Source: Zoogloeaceae bacterium (lineage in GTDB: Bacteria; Pseudomonadota; Gammaproteobacteria; Burkholderiales; Rhodocyclaceae). Taken from it: a DNA stretch of 12,652 nucleotides. A program made the translations under genes and the position numbers. The notes under the pieces were generated by a model. The model saw only the letters and a program-made list of their open reading frames with translations. It was not told the DNA's origin and searched no databases. Below, piece after piece: positions 6,533 through 12,652 of the stretch. Within the stretch, counting starts at the first letter, position 1, and each line of letters begins with the position of its first letter. The DNA lies in NCBI GenBank assembly GCA_031274855.1, contig JAISPO010000051.1, forward strand, positions 1 through 12,652, given 5' to 3'.

Positions 6533-7210
6533 ATGAAACCGGCTGTCATTTTGCTTTCCGGCGGGCTTGATTCCGCGACCACGCTGGCGCTTGCCCGCGC
6601 AGAGGGTTTTGCCGCGTTCTGCCTGTCGATCGACTACGGTCAGCGGCACAATGCGGAACTCAAGGCGGCGGCCCGCGTGGCCGCTGCGCTGGGCGCGCAG
6701 GCGCACCGGACGGTGCATCTGGACATGAATCAGTTTGGCGGCTCGGCGCTGACCGACCCCGCTATTGCCGTGCCCACGGCGGGGCTGACTGAGGGCATTC
6801 CGGTCACCTATGTGCCCGCGCGCAACACCATCATGCTGTCGCTGGCGCTGGCTTGGGCCGAAGTGCTCGGCAGCCGCGATATTTTCGTCGGGGTCAATGC
6901 TGTCGATTACTCCGGCTACCCAGACTGCCGTCCTGAATTCATCCGCGCTTACGAGAACCTTGCCAATCTGGCGACCAAGGCGGCCATCGAAGGCCAGCGG
7001 TTATGCGTCCACGCCCCGTTGATCGAAATGACCAAGGCCGACATCATCCGGCGCGGCACTGAACTGGGGGTCGATTACGGCCTGACGGTTTCGTGTTATC
7101 AGGCCGACCAACAGGGCGCAGCCTGCGGTCTTTGCGACGCCTGCCGCCTGCGGCAAGCCGGTTTTGCGGTCGCCAACATCCCCGATCCGACCCGCTATCA
7201 AAGCCGGTAA
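6533..7210 (+). CDS. queC: 7-cyano-7-deazaguanine synthase
   Basis: ATP-dependent enzyme that converts 7-carboxy-7-deazaguanine to preQ0, a precursor of queuosine in tRNA. The 225-residue product has the usual length. The PP-loop SGGLDS is at 9-14, followed by SIDYGQRHNAE, and TYVPARNTIMLSLALAWAE lies at 92-110. FVGVNAVDYSGYPDCRPEF is also characteristic. The zinc site is Cys188, Cys198, Cys201 and Cys204 in SCYQADQQGAACGLCDACRL. No strong ribosome site precedes the ATG, and no preQ1 riboswitch was found in the 280 bases upstream. No other queuosine gene is in the window; the transporter gene starts eight bases downstream. Confidence 0.97.
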   Translation: MKPAVILLSGGLDSATTLALARAEGFAAFCLSIDYGQRHNAELKAAARVAAALGAQAHRTVHLDMNQFGGSALTDPAIAVPTAGLTEGIPVTYVPARNTIMLSLALAWAEVLGSRDIFVGVNAVDYSGYPDCRPEFIRAYENLANLATKAAIEGQRLCVHAPLIEMTKADIIRRGTELGVDYGLTVSCYQADQQGAACGLCDACRLRQAGFAVANIPDPTRYQSR

Positions 7211-7218
7211 TCGCCAAC

Positions 7219-8337
7219 ATGGAATTCACCCTGCATCACAAAATTTTGCTGTCGGCATTCGTCATCGCGGCCATCATGGGAGCCGTGGCGAACAAAACCA
7301 GTTTTTGCACCATGGGGGCCATCTCGGACTGGATCAACATCGGGGACAAGGGCCGTCTGCGCGCCTGGCTGCTGGCTATCGCAATCGCGCTGGGCGGCGT
7401 GCTGCTGCTGGAAGCCTTTGGCCAGATCAATCTTTCCAGCGCCACCTTTCCCCCGTATCGCACCACCAATTTCGCATGGCTGCGTTATCTGCTCGGCGGC
7501 CTCATGTTCGGCGCTGGTATGACGCTGGCCTCAGGCTGCGGTAACAAGACGCTGGTGCGCATCGGCGGCGGCAATCTCAAATCGCTGCTGGTGCTGGCGA
7601 TCGCCTCGGTCATGGCTTACTTGATGCTGTGGAGCAGCTTCTACAACACCGTCTTCGACCACTGGCTGTCGCCGCTGACCATCAATCTGGGCAGCATCGG
7701 CGCGAAAAGCCAGACGCTCGACGCGATTCTTACCGGCATCACCGGCATTAGCGGCCTGCACTTCATTCTGGGCGGATCAATCACGCTCGGCCTGCTCGTC
7801 TACATTTTCATCTCAGCGGATTTCCGCGCCAGCCACGACAATCTGCTCGGCGGCACGGTAATCGGTCTGGCCATCGTCGCCGGCTGGTATCTGACCGGCG
7901 GCCCCCTCGGCGCCGAGTGGAAGGAATGGGCCGGCATGACCGACGCACCGCCCGTGCGCGTCCAGACGCAGTCCTTCACTTTCATCAGCGCGATGGGCGA
8001 TGGGCTACGCTACCTGATGAGCCCAAGCGACTTTGGCCTGATCGACTTCGGCATCGCCGCCCTGACCGGCGTTATCGCCGGTTCCTTCCTTTACTCGGTG
8101 TTGACGCGCCAGTTCTGCATTGAATGGTTCGCCAGCGCCGGAGACTTCGTGAGCCACGCTATCGGCGCGGCGCTGATGGGCATCGGCGGCGTGCTGGCGA
8201 TGGGCTGCACAATCGGTCAGGGCATCACCGGCGTTTCCACGCTGGCGCTTGGTTCCCTGCTGGCGCTCGCCGCCATTATCGCTGGCGCTGCCGTCACCAT
8301 GAAGCTCCAGTATTGGCGCATCATGGGCGCAAGCTGA
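7219..8337 (+). CDS. YeeE/YedE-family sulfur compound transporter
   Basis: Polytopic inner-membrane protein of 372 residues in the YeeE/YedE family, which includes the thiosulfate transporter TsuA. The two halves carry related motifs. Cys30 lies in KTSFCTMGA, Cys107 in ASGCGNKTLVRIGGGN, Cys300 in TRQFCIEWF and Cys330 in AMGCTIGQGITG. In TsuA, membrane cysteines of this kind relay the sulfur substrate, so uptake of thiosulfate or a similar anion is the best guess. The ATG at 7219 is chosen because MEFTLHHKILLSAFVIA begins the first membrane helix; the frame extends to 7093, but that part lies inside queC. No tusA- or sirA-like gene follows. Co-transcription with queC is likely from the eight-base gap. 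Confidence 0.9.
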   Translation: MEFTLHHKILLSAFVIAAIMGAVANKTSFCTMGAISDWINIGDKGRLRAWLLAIAIALGGVLLLEAFGQINLSSATFPPYRTTNFAWLRYLLGGLMFGAGMTLASGCGNKTLVRIGGGNLKSLLVLAIASVMAYLMLWSSFYNTVFDHWLSPLTINLGSIGAKSQTLDAILTGITGISGLHFILGGSITLGLLVYIFISADFRASHDNLLGGTVIGLAIVAGWYLTGGPLGAEWKEWAGMTDAPPVRVQTQSFTFISAMGDGLRYLMSPSDFGLIDFGIAALTGVIAGSFLYSVLTRQFCIEWFASAGDFVSHAIGAALMGIGGVLAMGCTIGQGITGVSTLALGSLLALAAIIAGAAVTMKLQYWRIMGAS

Positions 8338-8347
8338 ATATTCCAGT

Positions 8348-8376
8348 TTGACGGCGATGCGGGCGCTCCCTATAAT
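8348..8376 (+). promoter_or_regulatory. Promoter of the tRNA-Lys pair
   Basis: TTGACG (8348-8353) and TATAAT (8371-8376) are spaced by exactly 17 bases, with the first tRNA base at 8395. The bases after the -10 box (CCGCGCCT) form a GC-rich discriminator, typical of stable-RNA promoters under stringent control. Confidence 0.82.
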
Positions 8377-8394
8377 CCGCGCCTCTGATCGAGA

Positions 8395-8470
8395 GGGTGG
8401 TTAGCTCAGTCGGTAGAGCAGCTGGCTTTTAACCAGTTGGTCACAGGTTCGAATCCTGTACCACCCACCA
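8395..8470 (+). tRNA. tRNA-Lys (anticodon UUU)
   Basis: A 76-base cloverleaf. The acceptor stem pairs GGGTGGT with ACCACCC, the D arm has TAGCTCAGTCGGTAGAGCA, and the anticodon loop CTTTTAA gives UUU. The T arm contains GGTTCGAATCC. Discriminator A and an encoded CCA (8468-8470) complete it. It is followed after 13 bases by a second lysine tRNA. Confidence 0.97.
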
Positions 8471-8483
8471 CCCCCTGCGCGTG

Positions 8484-8559
8484 GGGTCGTTAGCTCAGTT
8501 GGTAGAGCAGCGGACTCTTAATCCGTAGGTCGAAGGTTCGAATCCTTCACGACCCACCA
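8484..8559 (+). tRNA. tRNA-Lys (anticodon CUU)
   Basis: A 76-base cloverleaf. The acceptor stem pairs GGGTCGT with ACGACCC, and the anticodon stem CGGA/TCCG encloses loop CTCTTAA, giving CUU. The T arm contains GGTTCGAATCC and the CCA is encoded. Its sequence is close to the preceding tRNA-Lys(UUU), which suggests an old duplication. It probably shares the upstream promoter, and it faces the 3' end of zapD. Confidence 0.97.
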
Positions 8560-8577
8560 TCCCCGCCGGAAAAATTC

Positions 8578-9336
8578 CTACAGGTTGCAGAAGGTCAGCT
8601 CGAAGGAGATGTCCGCGTCTGTCTGCTTGGGCCGCGGATCCGCGCCTGCTGGTACGGTGTAGCGGATGTTGAGCGCGTATTTGTTGGCGCTGATTTCGGG
8701 AATCACGGTTTCATCGCTGCTCAGGCGCAGGCGCACCAACTGAGCTGTGCGTCCGGCCAGCATCAACTGGTAAGCGCCTTTCTCGGCGACGCGCGTTTCG
8801 GGGCGTCCGGCAGCGCGCAGCAGGCGCAGCACGATACTCAGGCCATCGTGGATCGGCACCAGAGGCGCGATCCAGCCGGAGAGGTCACGCTGGCGCAGGG
8901 CCGTATCGCGGTTGAGCCAGAAGTGATAACCGGGCAGATCGAACTCGCAAACGCCGCCGGGAATGGCAACGCGATTTTTGATGCCCATGAGCCATTCGTT
9001 CTCGCGCAGGTTCTGGCCGATCTTGCCCTGCATGGTCAGCAGGGCGGTCGATGCCCGCTCGATTTCGAGCAGCGCGCCGGAGAGCGCGTCTTCGGCGATC
9101 TGCGGATTGTTGCGAAACGACAGCAGGATTTGACGTTGACGCTCAAGCTCCTGCACGAGATCAAATTTGAGATCGGCCCGGCTGGTGATGTCGAGTATTT
9201 CGAACAGTATGACCAGGGCAACATGATGCTCCTGCGCGCCCTGCGCAGATGAAAAATACGCGACTTTGTCGAACAAATCCTCAAGGCGCAATAAAGTGCG
9301 GACTCGCTCGCTCAAAGGATATTCGTAAGTAATCAC
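8578..9336 (-). CDS. zapD: Cell division protein ZapD
   Basis: Cytoplasmic FtsZ-binding protein that bundles FtsZ filaments at the division site. With the GTG at 9336 it has 252 residues, close to the 247 of E. coli, and begins ITYEYPLSERVRTLLRLEDL, the family's N-terminal signature. Further family-like parts are DLKFDLVQELERQRQIL, ENEWLMGIKNRVAIPGG and YHFWLNRD, with FELTFCNL at the C-terminus. An upstream in-frame TTG at 9384, three bases past the coaE stop, would add 16 residues (PVFGSESPEFSDGSA) without family resemblance, so I prefer the GTG. The gene follows coaE as in many proteobacteria. Confidence 0.93.
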   Translation of the reverse strand: MITYEYPLSERVRTLLRLEDLFDKVAYFSSAQGAQEHHVALVILFEILDITSRADLKFDLVQELERQRQILLSFRNNPQIAEDALSGALLEIERASTALLTMQGKIGQNLRENEWLMGIKNRVAIPGGVCEFDLPGYHFWLNRDTALRQRDLSGWIAPLVPIHDGLSIVLRLLRAAGRPETRVAEKGAYQLMLAGRTAQLVRLRLSSDETVIPEISANKYALNIRYTVPAGADPRPKQTDADISFELTFCNL

Positions 9337-9387
9337 GGCCGATCCATCGGAAAATTCTGGCGATTCTGACCCAAATACCGGCAAACC

Positions 9388-10029
9388 TCAACCTATCGCG
9401 GAAATTTTTGTTATTTCGGCCAGATAACGGCGATGCAGTTCCGCCACCTGTTTTGCCAGATTGTCGAGGCTGCCCCCGTTGTCGATCACGTCGTCGGCAA
9501 TGGCGAGGCGCGCCTGGCGGCTGGCTTGAGCGTCAATGATGCGCAGGATTTCTTCGCGGCTCAGGCCGCTGCGCGCGGCGACACGGGCGATGCGGATTTC
9601 GTCGTCGCAATCGACCACGGCGACGCGGGCAACCCGGCTGAGATAGGCGTCCGACTCCACCAGCAAAGGCACGGAGAGGATCACATACGGCGCTCCGCCC
9701 GCCAGCGCCTCCTGACAGCGATGTTCGGCCTGAGCGCGAATCAGCGGATGCAGGATGTCTTCCAGACGCTGGCGCACGCCGGGATCCTCGAAAGCCAAAC
9801 GGCGCATCACAGCCCGATCCAGCCGGCCATCGGTCGCGATGACCGGCCTGCCGAACGCCTTCTCGATGGACGCCATCGCGCCTCCATCCGGCCCCGTCAA
9901 TTCATGCGCGATGGCGTCGGTATCGACGACGGCGGCGCCCAGCGCGGCAAAACATCCGGCGGCGGCGCTCTTGCCGCTGCCGATGCCGCCCGTCAGGCCA
10001 ATGACGCGGGATTTCACTTCTTCGGACAT
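9388..10029 (-). CDS. coaE: Dephospho-CoA kinase
   Basis: Cytoplasmic P-loop kinase that phosphorylates the ribose 3'-hydroxyl of dephospho-CoA, the last step of coenzyme A synthesis. The 213-residue length is normal. The P-loop GGIGSGKS is at 14-21. DTDAIAHEL (37-45) and LDRAVMRRLAF follow, then the LEDILHPLIRAQ region. VILSVPLLVESDAYLSRVAR and the lid-like RIARVAARSGLSREEILRII are also typical. The ATG at 10029 lies inside the 3' end of the SPOR gene (16-bp overlap). An alternative GTG at 10017 would make a neat GTGA overlap and shorten the protein by four residues. The pilD gene often found upstream in related genomes is absent. Confidence 0.96.
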   Translation of the reverse strand: MSEEVKSRVIGLTGGIGSGKSAAAGCFAALGAAVVDTDAIAHELTGPDGGAMASIEKAFGRPVIATDGRLDRAVMRRLAFEDPGVRQRLEDILHPLIRAQAEHRCQEALAGGAPYVILSVPLLVESDAYLSRVARVAVVDCDDEIRIARVAARSGLSREEILRIIDAQASRQARLAIADDVIDNGGSLDNLAKQVAELHRRYLAEITKISAIG

Positions 10030-10625
10030 TCCACCGGTACCGTATTCAAACCGGCCAGCGCCTTTTCCAGCACCGGATATGTGCCGCGCGCAGTCAATAT
10101 GACTCTGCCGGTGGGTTTGTTCACCTCGACGAGCTTGGCCGATTTGATGTTGTTACGCACCAGGCGCGTCATCCTTTCTTTGGCGGCCTGCTCGGTGGGA
10201 AACAGACCAATCGTGACGGCATTGTAATGGGGGCCTTTTTCCTGAATCACCGAGAATTGCTTGAAGCCCGCTTGGCGCAAGGCGGCGAGTTCCTTCGCGG
10301 GCGGTTTGCCATCGGCTGCCGGAATGTAAACCCAGTAGCTGACCATATTGATTGCGGTCTGGAAAGCCTGCCCGCCGGAAGCGGCGAGACGCTTGCCCCG
10401 CGCCTCGGCTTCGGCCGCCTCCAGCGGGCCGGCCCGCTGGCAGACGCGCTCCGGCTCCGGCTCGGCAGGGATATCGCTGCGGCTGGTCTTGAGCTGCTCC
10501 GGCAAAAGCTGCTTCTGCAGGCGTTCCGGTTCGCGCTCCTCGTCCCGCCCCCCCAGATAACCCGTCGCCCAGACATAGACCGCCAGATTGGCGAACACCA
10601 GAAGCAGAAAAAAGGAGCGCGTCAT
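10014..10625 (-). CDS. Membrane-anchored SPOR-domain protein
   Basis: A 203-residue bitopic protein. A single N-terminal membrane helix spans about 4-22 (SFFLLLVFANLAVYVWATGY), followed by a charged, probably disordered periplasmic linker rich in Glu, Arg and Pro (26-80). The C-terminal domain from about 95 to 170 looks SPOR-like: YWVYIPAADGKPPAKELAAL, FKQFSVIQEKGPHYNAVTIG, then LFPTEQAAKERMTRL. SPOR domains bind glycan strands stripped of stem peptides at division sites, so a cell-envelope or division role is inferred. The gene starts eight bases after the TrpB-like stop and overlaps coaE; zapD is two genes further on, which fits a division theme. No obvious ribosome site precedes the ATG. 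Confidence 0.82.
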   Translation of the reverse strand: MTRSFFLLLVFANLAVYVWATGYLGGRDEEREPERLQKQLLPEQLKTSRSDIPAEPEPERVCQRAGPLEAAEAEARGKRLAASGGQAFQTAINMVSYWVYIPAADGKPPAKELAALRQAGFKQFSVIQEKGPHYNAVTIGLFPTEQAAKERMTRLVRNNIKSAKLVEVNKPTGRVILTARGTYPVLEKALAGLNTVPVECPKK

Positions 10626-10633
10626 GCCAAAGA

Positions 10634-12001
10634 TCAGCCGACCTTGGGCAAATGCTTGAGGGATGCGGTGACTGCCTCGCTCGGATACGCGAAATCTTCC
10701 AGCCCGCCCGCGAAATAGCGGTCGTAAGCCGCCATGTCGAAGTGGCCGTGACCGGAGAGGTTGAACAGCAGCGTCTTGGGCTCGCCCGACTGCTTGCAGC
10801 GCAAGGCCTCGTCAATACAGGCGCGAATGCCGTGACAGGATTCCGGCGCGGGGATGATGCCCTCGGCGCGCGCGAACATCAGGCCCGCTTCGAAAGTCGC
10901 CAGTTGCGGCACCGCCACCGCCTCGATCAACTTCTCGTGGAAAAGCTGCGAGACCAGCGGCGAAGCGCCGTGATAACGCAGGCCGCCTGCGTGAATGCCC
11001 GGCGGCATGAAGTCGTGGCCGAGCGTGTACATCTTCATGATCGGCGTGTAGCCGGAAGCATCGCCGTAGTCGTAGGCATAAACGCCGCGGGTCAGCGTCG
11101 GGCAGGAAATCGGCTCAACCGCGACGACGCGCAGATTTTTGGCCTTGGCATCGCCCGCCGCCTTGTCGGCCAGGAAGGGGAAACCGATGCCGCCGAAATT
11201 GGAACCGCCGCCGCAAGGCGCGAAAATCATGTCGGGATAAGCGCCGATTTTGGCGAACTGCTTCTTCGCTTCCAGACCGATCACCGTCTGATGCAACAGC
11301 ACATGATTGAGCACCGAACCGAGCGCGTAGTTGGTATCGGCGCGACCGGCGGCTTCCTCGACCGCCTCGGAAATCGCCAGTCCCAGCGAACCCAGATTAT
11401 TCGGATCGACAGCCAGCATATCGCGGCCCGCCTTGGTCATTTCGCTTGGGCTGGCGAACACTTCCGCGCCCCAAGTCTGCATCGTCGAACGGCGCGAAGG
11501 CTTCTGCTGGTAGCTCACCTTCACCATATACACGCGCACGGCGATACCGAACATCTGACCGGCAAACGCCAGCGAACTACCCCACTGCCCCGCGCCGGTC
11601 TCGGTCGACAGCCGCATGATGCCCGCCTGCCTGTTGTAGAAAGCCTGCGGCACGGCAGTATTCGGCTTGTGCGAACCGGCGGGCGAAATCGCTTCGTTCT
11701 TGTAGTAAATCTTCGCGGGCGTGCCGAGCATGCGCTCCAGCCGATGCGCGCGATGAAGCGGCGAAGGCCGCCAGATGCGATACGCCTCGCGCACTTCATC
11801 GGGGATGGCAATCCAGCGTTCACCCGACATCTCCTGTTCCAGAATGGCGTTCGGGAAAATCGCGCTCAACGCCTCCGGCGACACCGGCTGCCCGTCCGGC
11901 CCCAACGGCGGCGTCGGCGGATTAGGCATGTCGGCGACGATGTTGTACCAGTGCGTCGGAATATCGCTTTCTTCAAGCAGGATTTTGGTCGGGGTGCTCA
12001 T
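10634..12001 (-). CDS. Tryptophan synthase beta-like protein, TrpB2 type
   Basis: PLP-dependent enzyme of 455 residues that condenses indole with serine to give tryptophan. It is longer than canonical TrpB (about 400) because of an extended N-terminal part (1-75), and key motifs follow the TrpB2 pattern. SHKPNTA holds the PLP lysine (Lys112). ETGAGQWGSS holds the catalytic Glu134 and has Trp where TrpB1 has His. CGGGSNFGG is the phosphate-binding loop. No trpA is adjacent; TrpB2 proteins can act without TrpA or salvage free indole. GGAG lies five bases before the ATG at 12001. The 3' neighbour is the SPOR gene after eight bases, so co-transcription is likely although the functions differ. Confidence 0.93.
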   Translation of the reverse strand: MSTPTKILLEESDIPTHWYNIVADMPNPPTPPLGPDGQPVSPEALSAIFPNAILEQEMSGERWIAIPDEVREAYRIWRPSPLHRAHRLERMLGTPAKIYYKNEAISPAGSHKPNTAVPQAFYNRQAGIMRLSTETGAGQWGSSLAFAGQMFGIAVRVYMVKVSYQQKPSRRSTMQTWGAEVFASPSEMTKAGRDMLAVDPNNLGSLGLAISEAVEEAAGRADTNYALGSVLNHVLLHQTVIGLEAKKQFAKIGAYPDMIFAPCGGGSNFGGIGFPFLADKAAGDAKAKNLRVVAVEPISCPTLTRGVYAYDYGDASGYTPIMKMYTLGHDFMPPGIHAGGLRYHGASPLVSQLFHEKLIEAVAVPQLATFEAGLMFARAEGIIPAPESCHGIRACIDEALRCKQSGEPKTLLFNLSGHGHFDMAAYDRYFAGGLEDFAYPSEAVTASLKHLPKVG

Positions 12002-12123
12002 GAGGTCTCCACTGATTATCGGCAGCCAAAGGCGGCTAACTTACTGCTTTTGACGCATTGGTCAAGAGGTTTCAGATTTTATCTGCTTCCGGCGTCCAAG
12101 GGACTTCCCCCCGCGCCCTACCC

Positions 12124-12156
12124 CGTCATTCCCACATGGCTCAGGTGGGAATCCAG
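12124..12156. repeat. CGTCATTCCC-type palindromic repeat, divergent copy
   Basis: CGTCATTCCCAC and GTGGGAATCCAG flank a nine-base loop; the stem is ATTCCCAC (12128-12135) with GTGGGAAT (12145-12152). The flanks match the copies at 12530 and 12610, but the inner bases differ. It lies between the trpB2 start and the end of the small upstream gene. No T-run follows, so terminator function is doubtful. Confidence 0.7.
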
Positions 12157-12168
12157 CGGCTTTGATTG

Positions 12169-12372
12169 TCAAGAATTTAATGCTGACCCCTTAAACCTGG
12201 TGATGTTGAGATTGCCGGTGTTGGCGCTGAGAAGGCAGGTGATTTCAACATTCCCCAACTCGTTGCCTTTGCTGCGGGTATCGGTGGGAGTTGCGCTGGC
12301 AAAGCCCGTTAGAAGAACAAGTAGCCAGAAGGTAAGGAAGCTGGCGAGGAAGCGGCGACGGGAAGAAGTCAT
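12169..12372 (-). CDS. Small exported peptide with twin-arginine-like signal, possibly truncated
   Basis: I do not recognise the product. From the ATG at 12372 it has 67 residues: MTSSRRRFLASF, a hydrophobic core FLTFWLLVLLTGFA, and a likely cleavage site after ASA. SRRRFLA fits the twin-arginine consensus, although the very hydrophobic core would also suit the Sec route. The mature part is only about 40 residues and ends NITRFKGSALNS. That tail is encoded by repeat-like DNA (GGGGTCAGCATTAAATTC), so the original 3' end may have been replaced. An in-frame ATG at 12426 would add 18 residues in front of the signal and is less likely. No clear ribosome site is seen for either start. Confidence 0.42.
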   Translation of the reverse strand: MTSSRRRFLASFLTFWLLVLLTGFASATPTDTRSKGNELGNVEITCLLSANTGNLNITRFKGSALNS

Positions 12373-12475
12373 GGGCTTGGTTTCTCGGTCAACAAATTTG
12401 GGAGTTGTCCAGCGGTTGAAAAGCATTTAGAGCAGTTTCAGTTTAATTTTTTACATTATGGACTGCGCTTTGCAT

Positions 12476-12529
12476 TTCGTCATTCCCGCGTATTTCTTCA
12501 CTTCGTCATTCCCGCGTACTTCTTCACTT
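12476..12529. repeat. 26-bp tandem repeat built on a half palindrome
   Basis: Two 26-bp units start at 12476 and 12502 and differ at one base (TATTTC against TACTTC). Each contains CGTCATTCCCGCG, the left half of the nearby palindrome, followed by TA(T/C)TTCTTCAC. A third TTCGTCATTCCCGCG begins at 12528 and continues into the complete palindrome. Confidence 0.85.
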
Positions 12530-12559
12530 CGTCATTCCCGCGAAAGCGGGAATCCAAGG
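12530..12559. repeat. Palindromic repeat, forward arm of 30-bp inverted pair
   Basis: CGTCATTCCCGCG, AAAG and CGGGAATCCAAGG together form a hairpin of their own. The core fits the pattern ATTCCC-N8-GGGAAT, the same pattern as the neisserial dRS3 repeat. It is a perfect inverted copy of 12610-12639. Confidence 0.88.
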
Positions 12560-12578
12560 TTTTCGTTCCCTTCCAGAA

Positions 12579-12598
12579 GCGTCGCAGAAAAACGACGC
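12579..12598. repeat. Hairpin between the inverted repeat arms
   Basis: GCGTCG (12579-12584) and CGACGC (12593-12598) form a perfect 6-bp stem with the A-rich loop CAGAAAAA. It lies centrally between the two 30-bp arms. There is no following T-run on the plus strand; its role is unknown. Confidence 0.6.
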
Positions 12599-12609
12599 AA
12601 CCCCAACGT

Positions 12610-12639
12610 CCTTGGATTCCCGCTTTCGCGGGAATGACG
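12610..12639. repeat. Palindromic repeat, reverse arm of 30-bp inverted pair
   Basis: All 30 bases are the reverse complement of 12530-12559, and the match stops on both sides. The pair, its 50-base spacer and the central hairpin could form one small non-coding mobile unit, or be two independently inserted copies. Confidence 0.88.
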
Positions 12640-12652
12640 GGATGAGGTGGAT

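Noticed and set aside
7093..7218. 42-codon N-terminal extension of the YeeE/YedE protein
   Set aside because: It overlaps the zinc-site codons of queC, is Arg/Pro-rich, and precedes the natural membrane-protein start MEFTLHHKILL.
8471..8483. CCCC...GGGG in the tRNA spacer as a terminator
   Set aside because: The right half is the acceptor end of the second tRNA and no T-run follows; it is a processing spacer.
10652..12430. 592-codon open frame on the plus strand, antisense to the TrpB2 gene
   Set aside because: It mirrors the codons of a confidently identified gene; the product is Arg/His-rich with no recognisable domain. Long antisense frames are expected in GC-rich genes.
12476..12529. 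CRISPR-like repeat array
   Set aside because: The 26-bp units are directly adjacent with no variable spacers, so this is a tandem repeat.

Overview
The window reads as chromosomal DNA of a GC-rich proteobacterium, most likely a betaproteobacterium. Reasons are the lnt-corC-ybeY-phoH-miaB order, coaE beside zapD, a membrane-anchored SPOR protein, REP-like repeats with a GTTGGG/CCCAAC core, and CGTCATTCCCGCG-type palindromes. The genus cannot be named from this sequence alone.

Left part (1-4850, all minus strand): a tight unit runs from an unrecognised 116-aa protein through miaB (tRNA methylthiolation), a PhoH-like ATPase, ybeY (rRNA endonuclease), corC (CBS-domain protein) and lnt (apolipoprotein N-acyltransferase), which leaves the window at base 1. 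Every junction overlaps, so there is no intergenic base in the unit.

Middle (about 4851-6512): an accessory patch. It holds an inverted pair of REP-like elements, a toxin-first type II toxin-antitoxin pair (RelE/HigB-like toxin, XRE antitoxin), a DUF998-type membrane protein of visibly lower GC, and an apparent C-terminal remnant of a Phd/YefM-like antitoxin. The toxin promoter lies so close to the start codon that its mRNA may be leaderless, while the antitoxin has a near-ideal Shine-Dalgarno site.

Plus-strand block (6533-8559): queC (7-deazaguanine synthesis for queuosine), a YeeE/YedE-family sulfur transporter, then two tandem tRNA-Lys genes (anticodons UUU and CUU) behind a strong sigma70-type promoter with a GC-rich discriminator.

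Right part (minus strand, read from high to low coordinates): a small peptide with a twin-arginine-like signal, a stand-alone TrpB2-type tryptophan synthase beta chain, a SPOR-domain protein, coaE (last step of CoA synthesis) and zapD (FtsZ bundling). The right edge carries an array of palindromic repeats: two 26-bp tandem units built on a half palindrome, followed by a perfect 30-bp inverted repeat pair. No CRISPR array, prophage or complete insertion sequence was seen, and no stretch longer than 300 bases lacks a feature.
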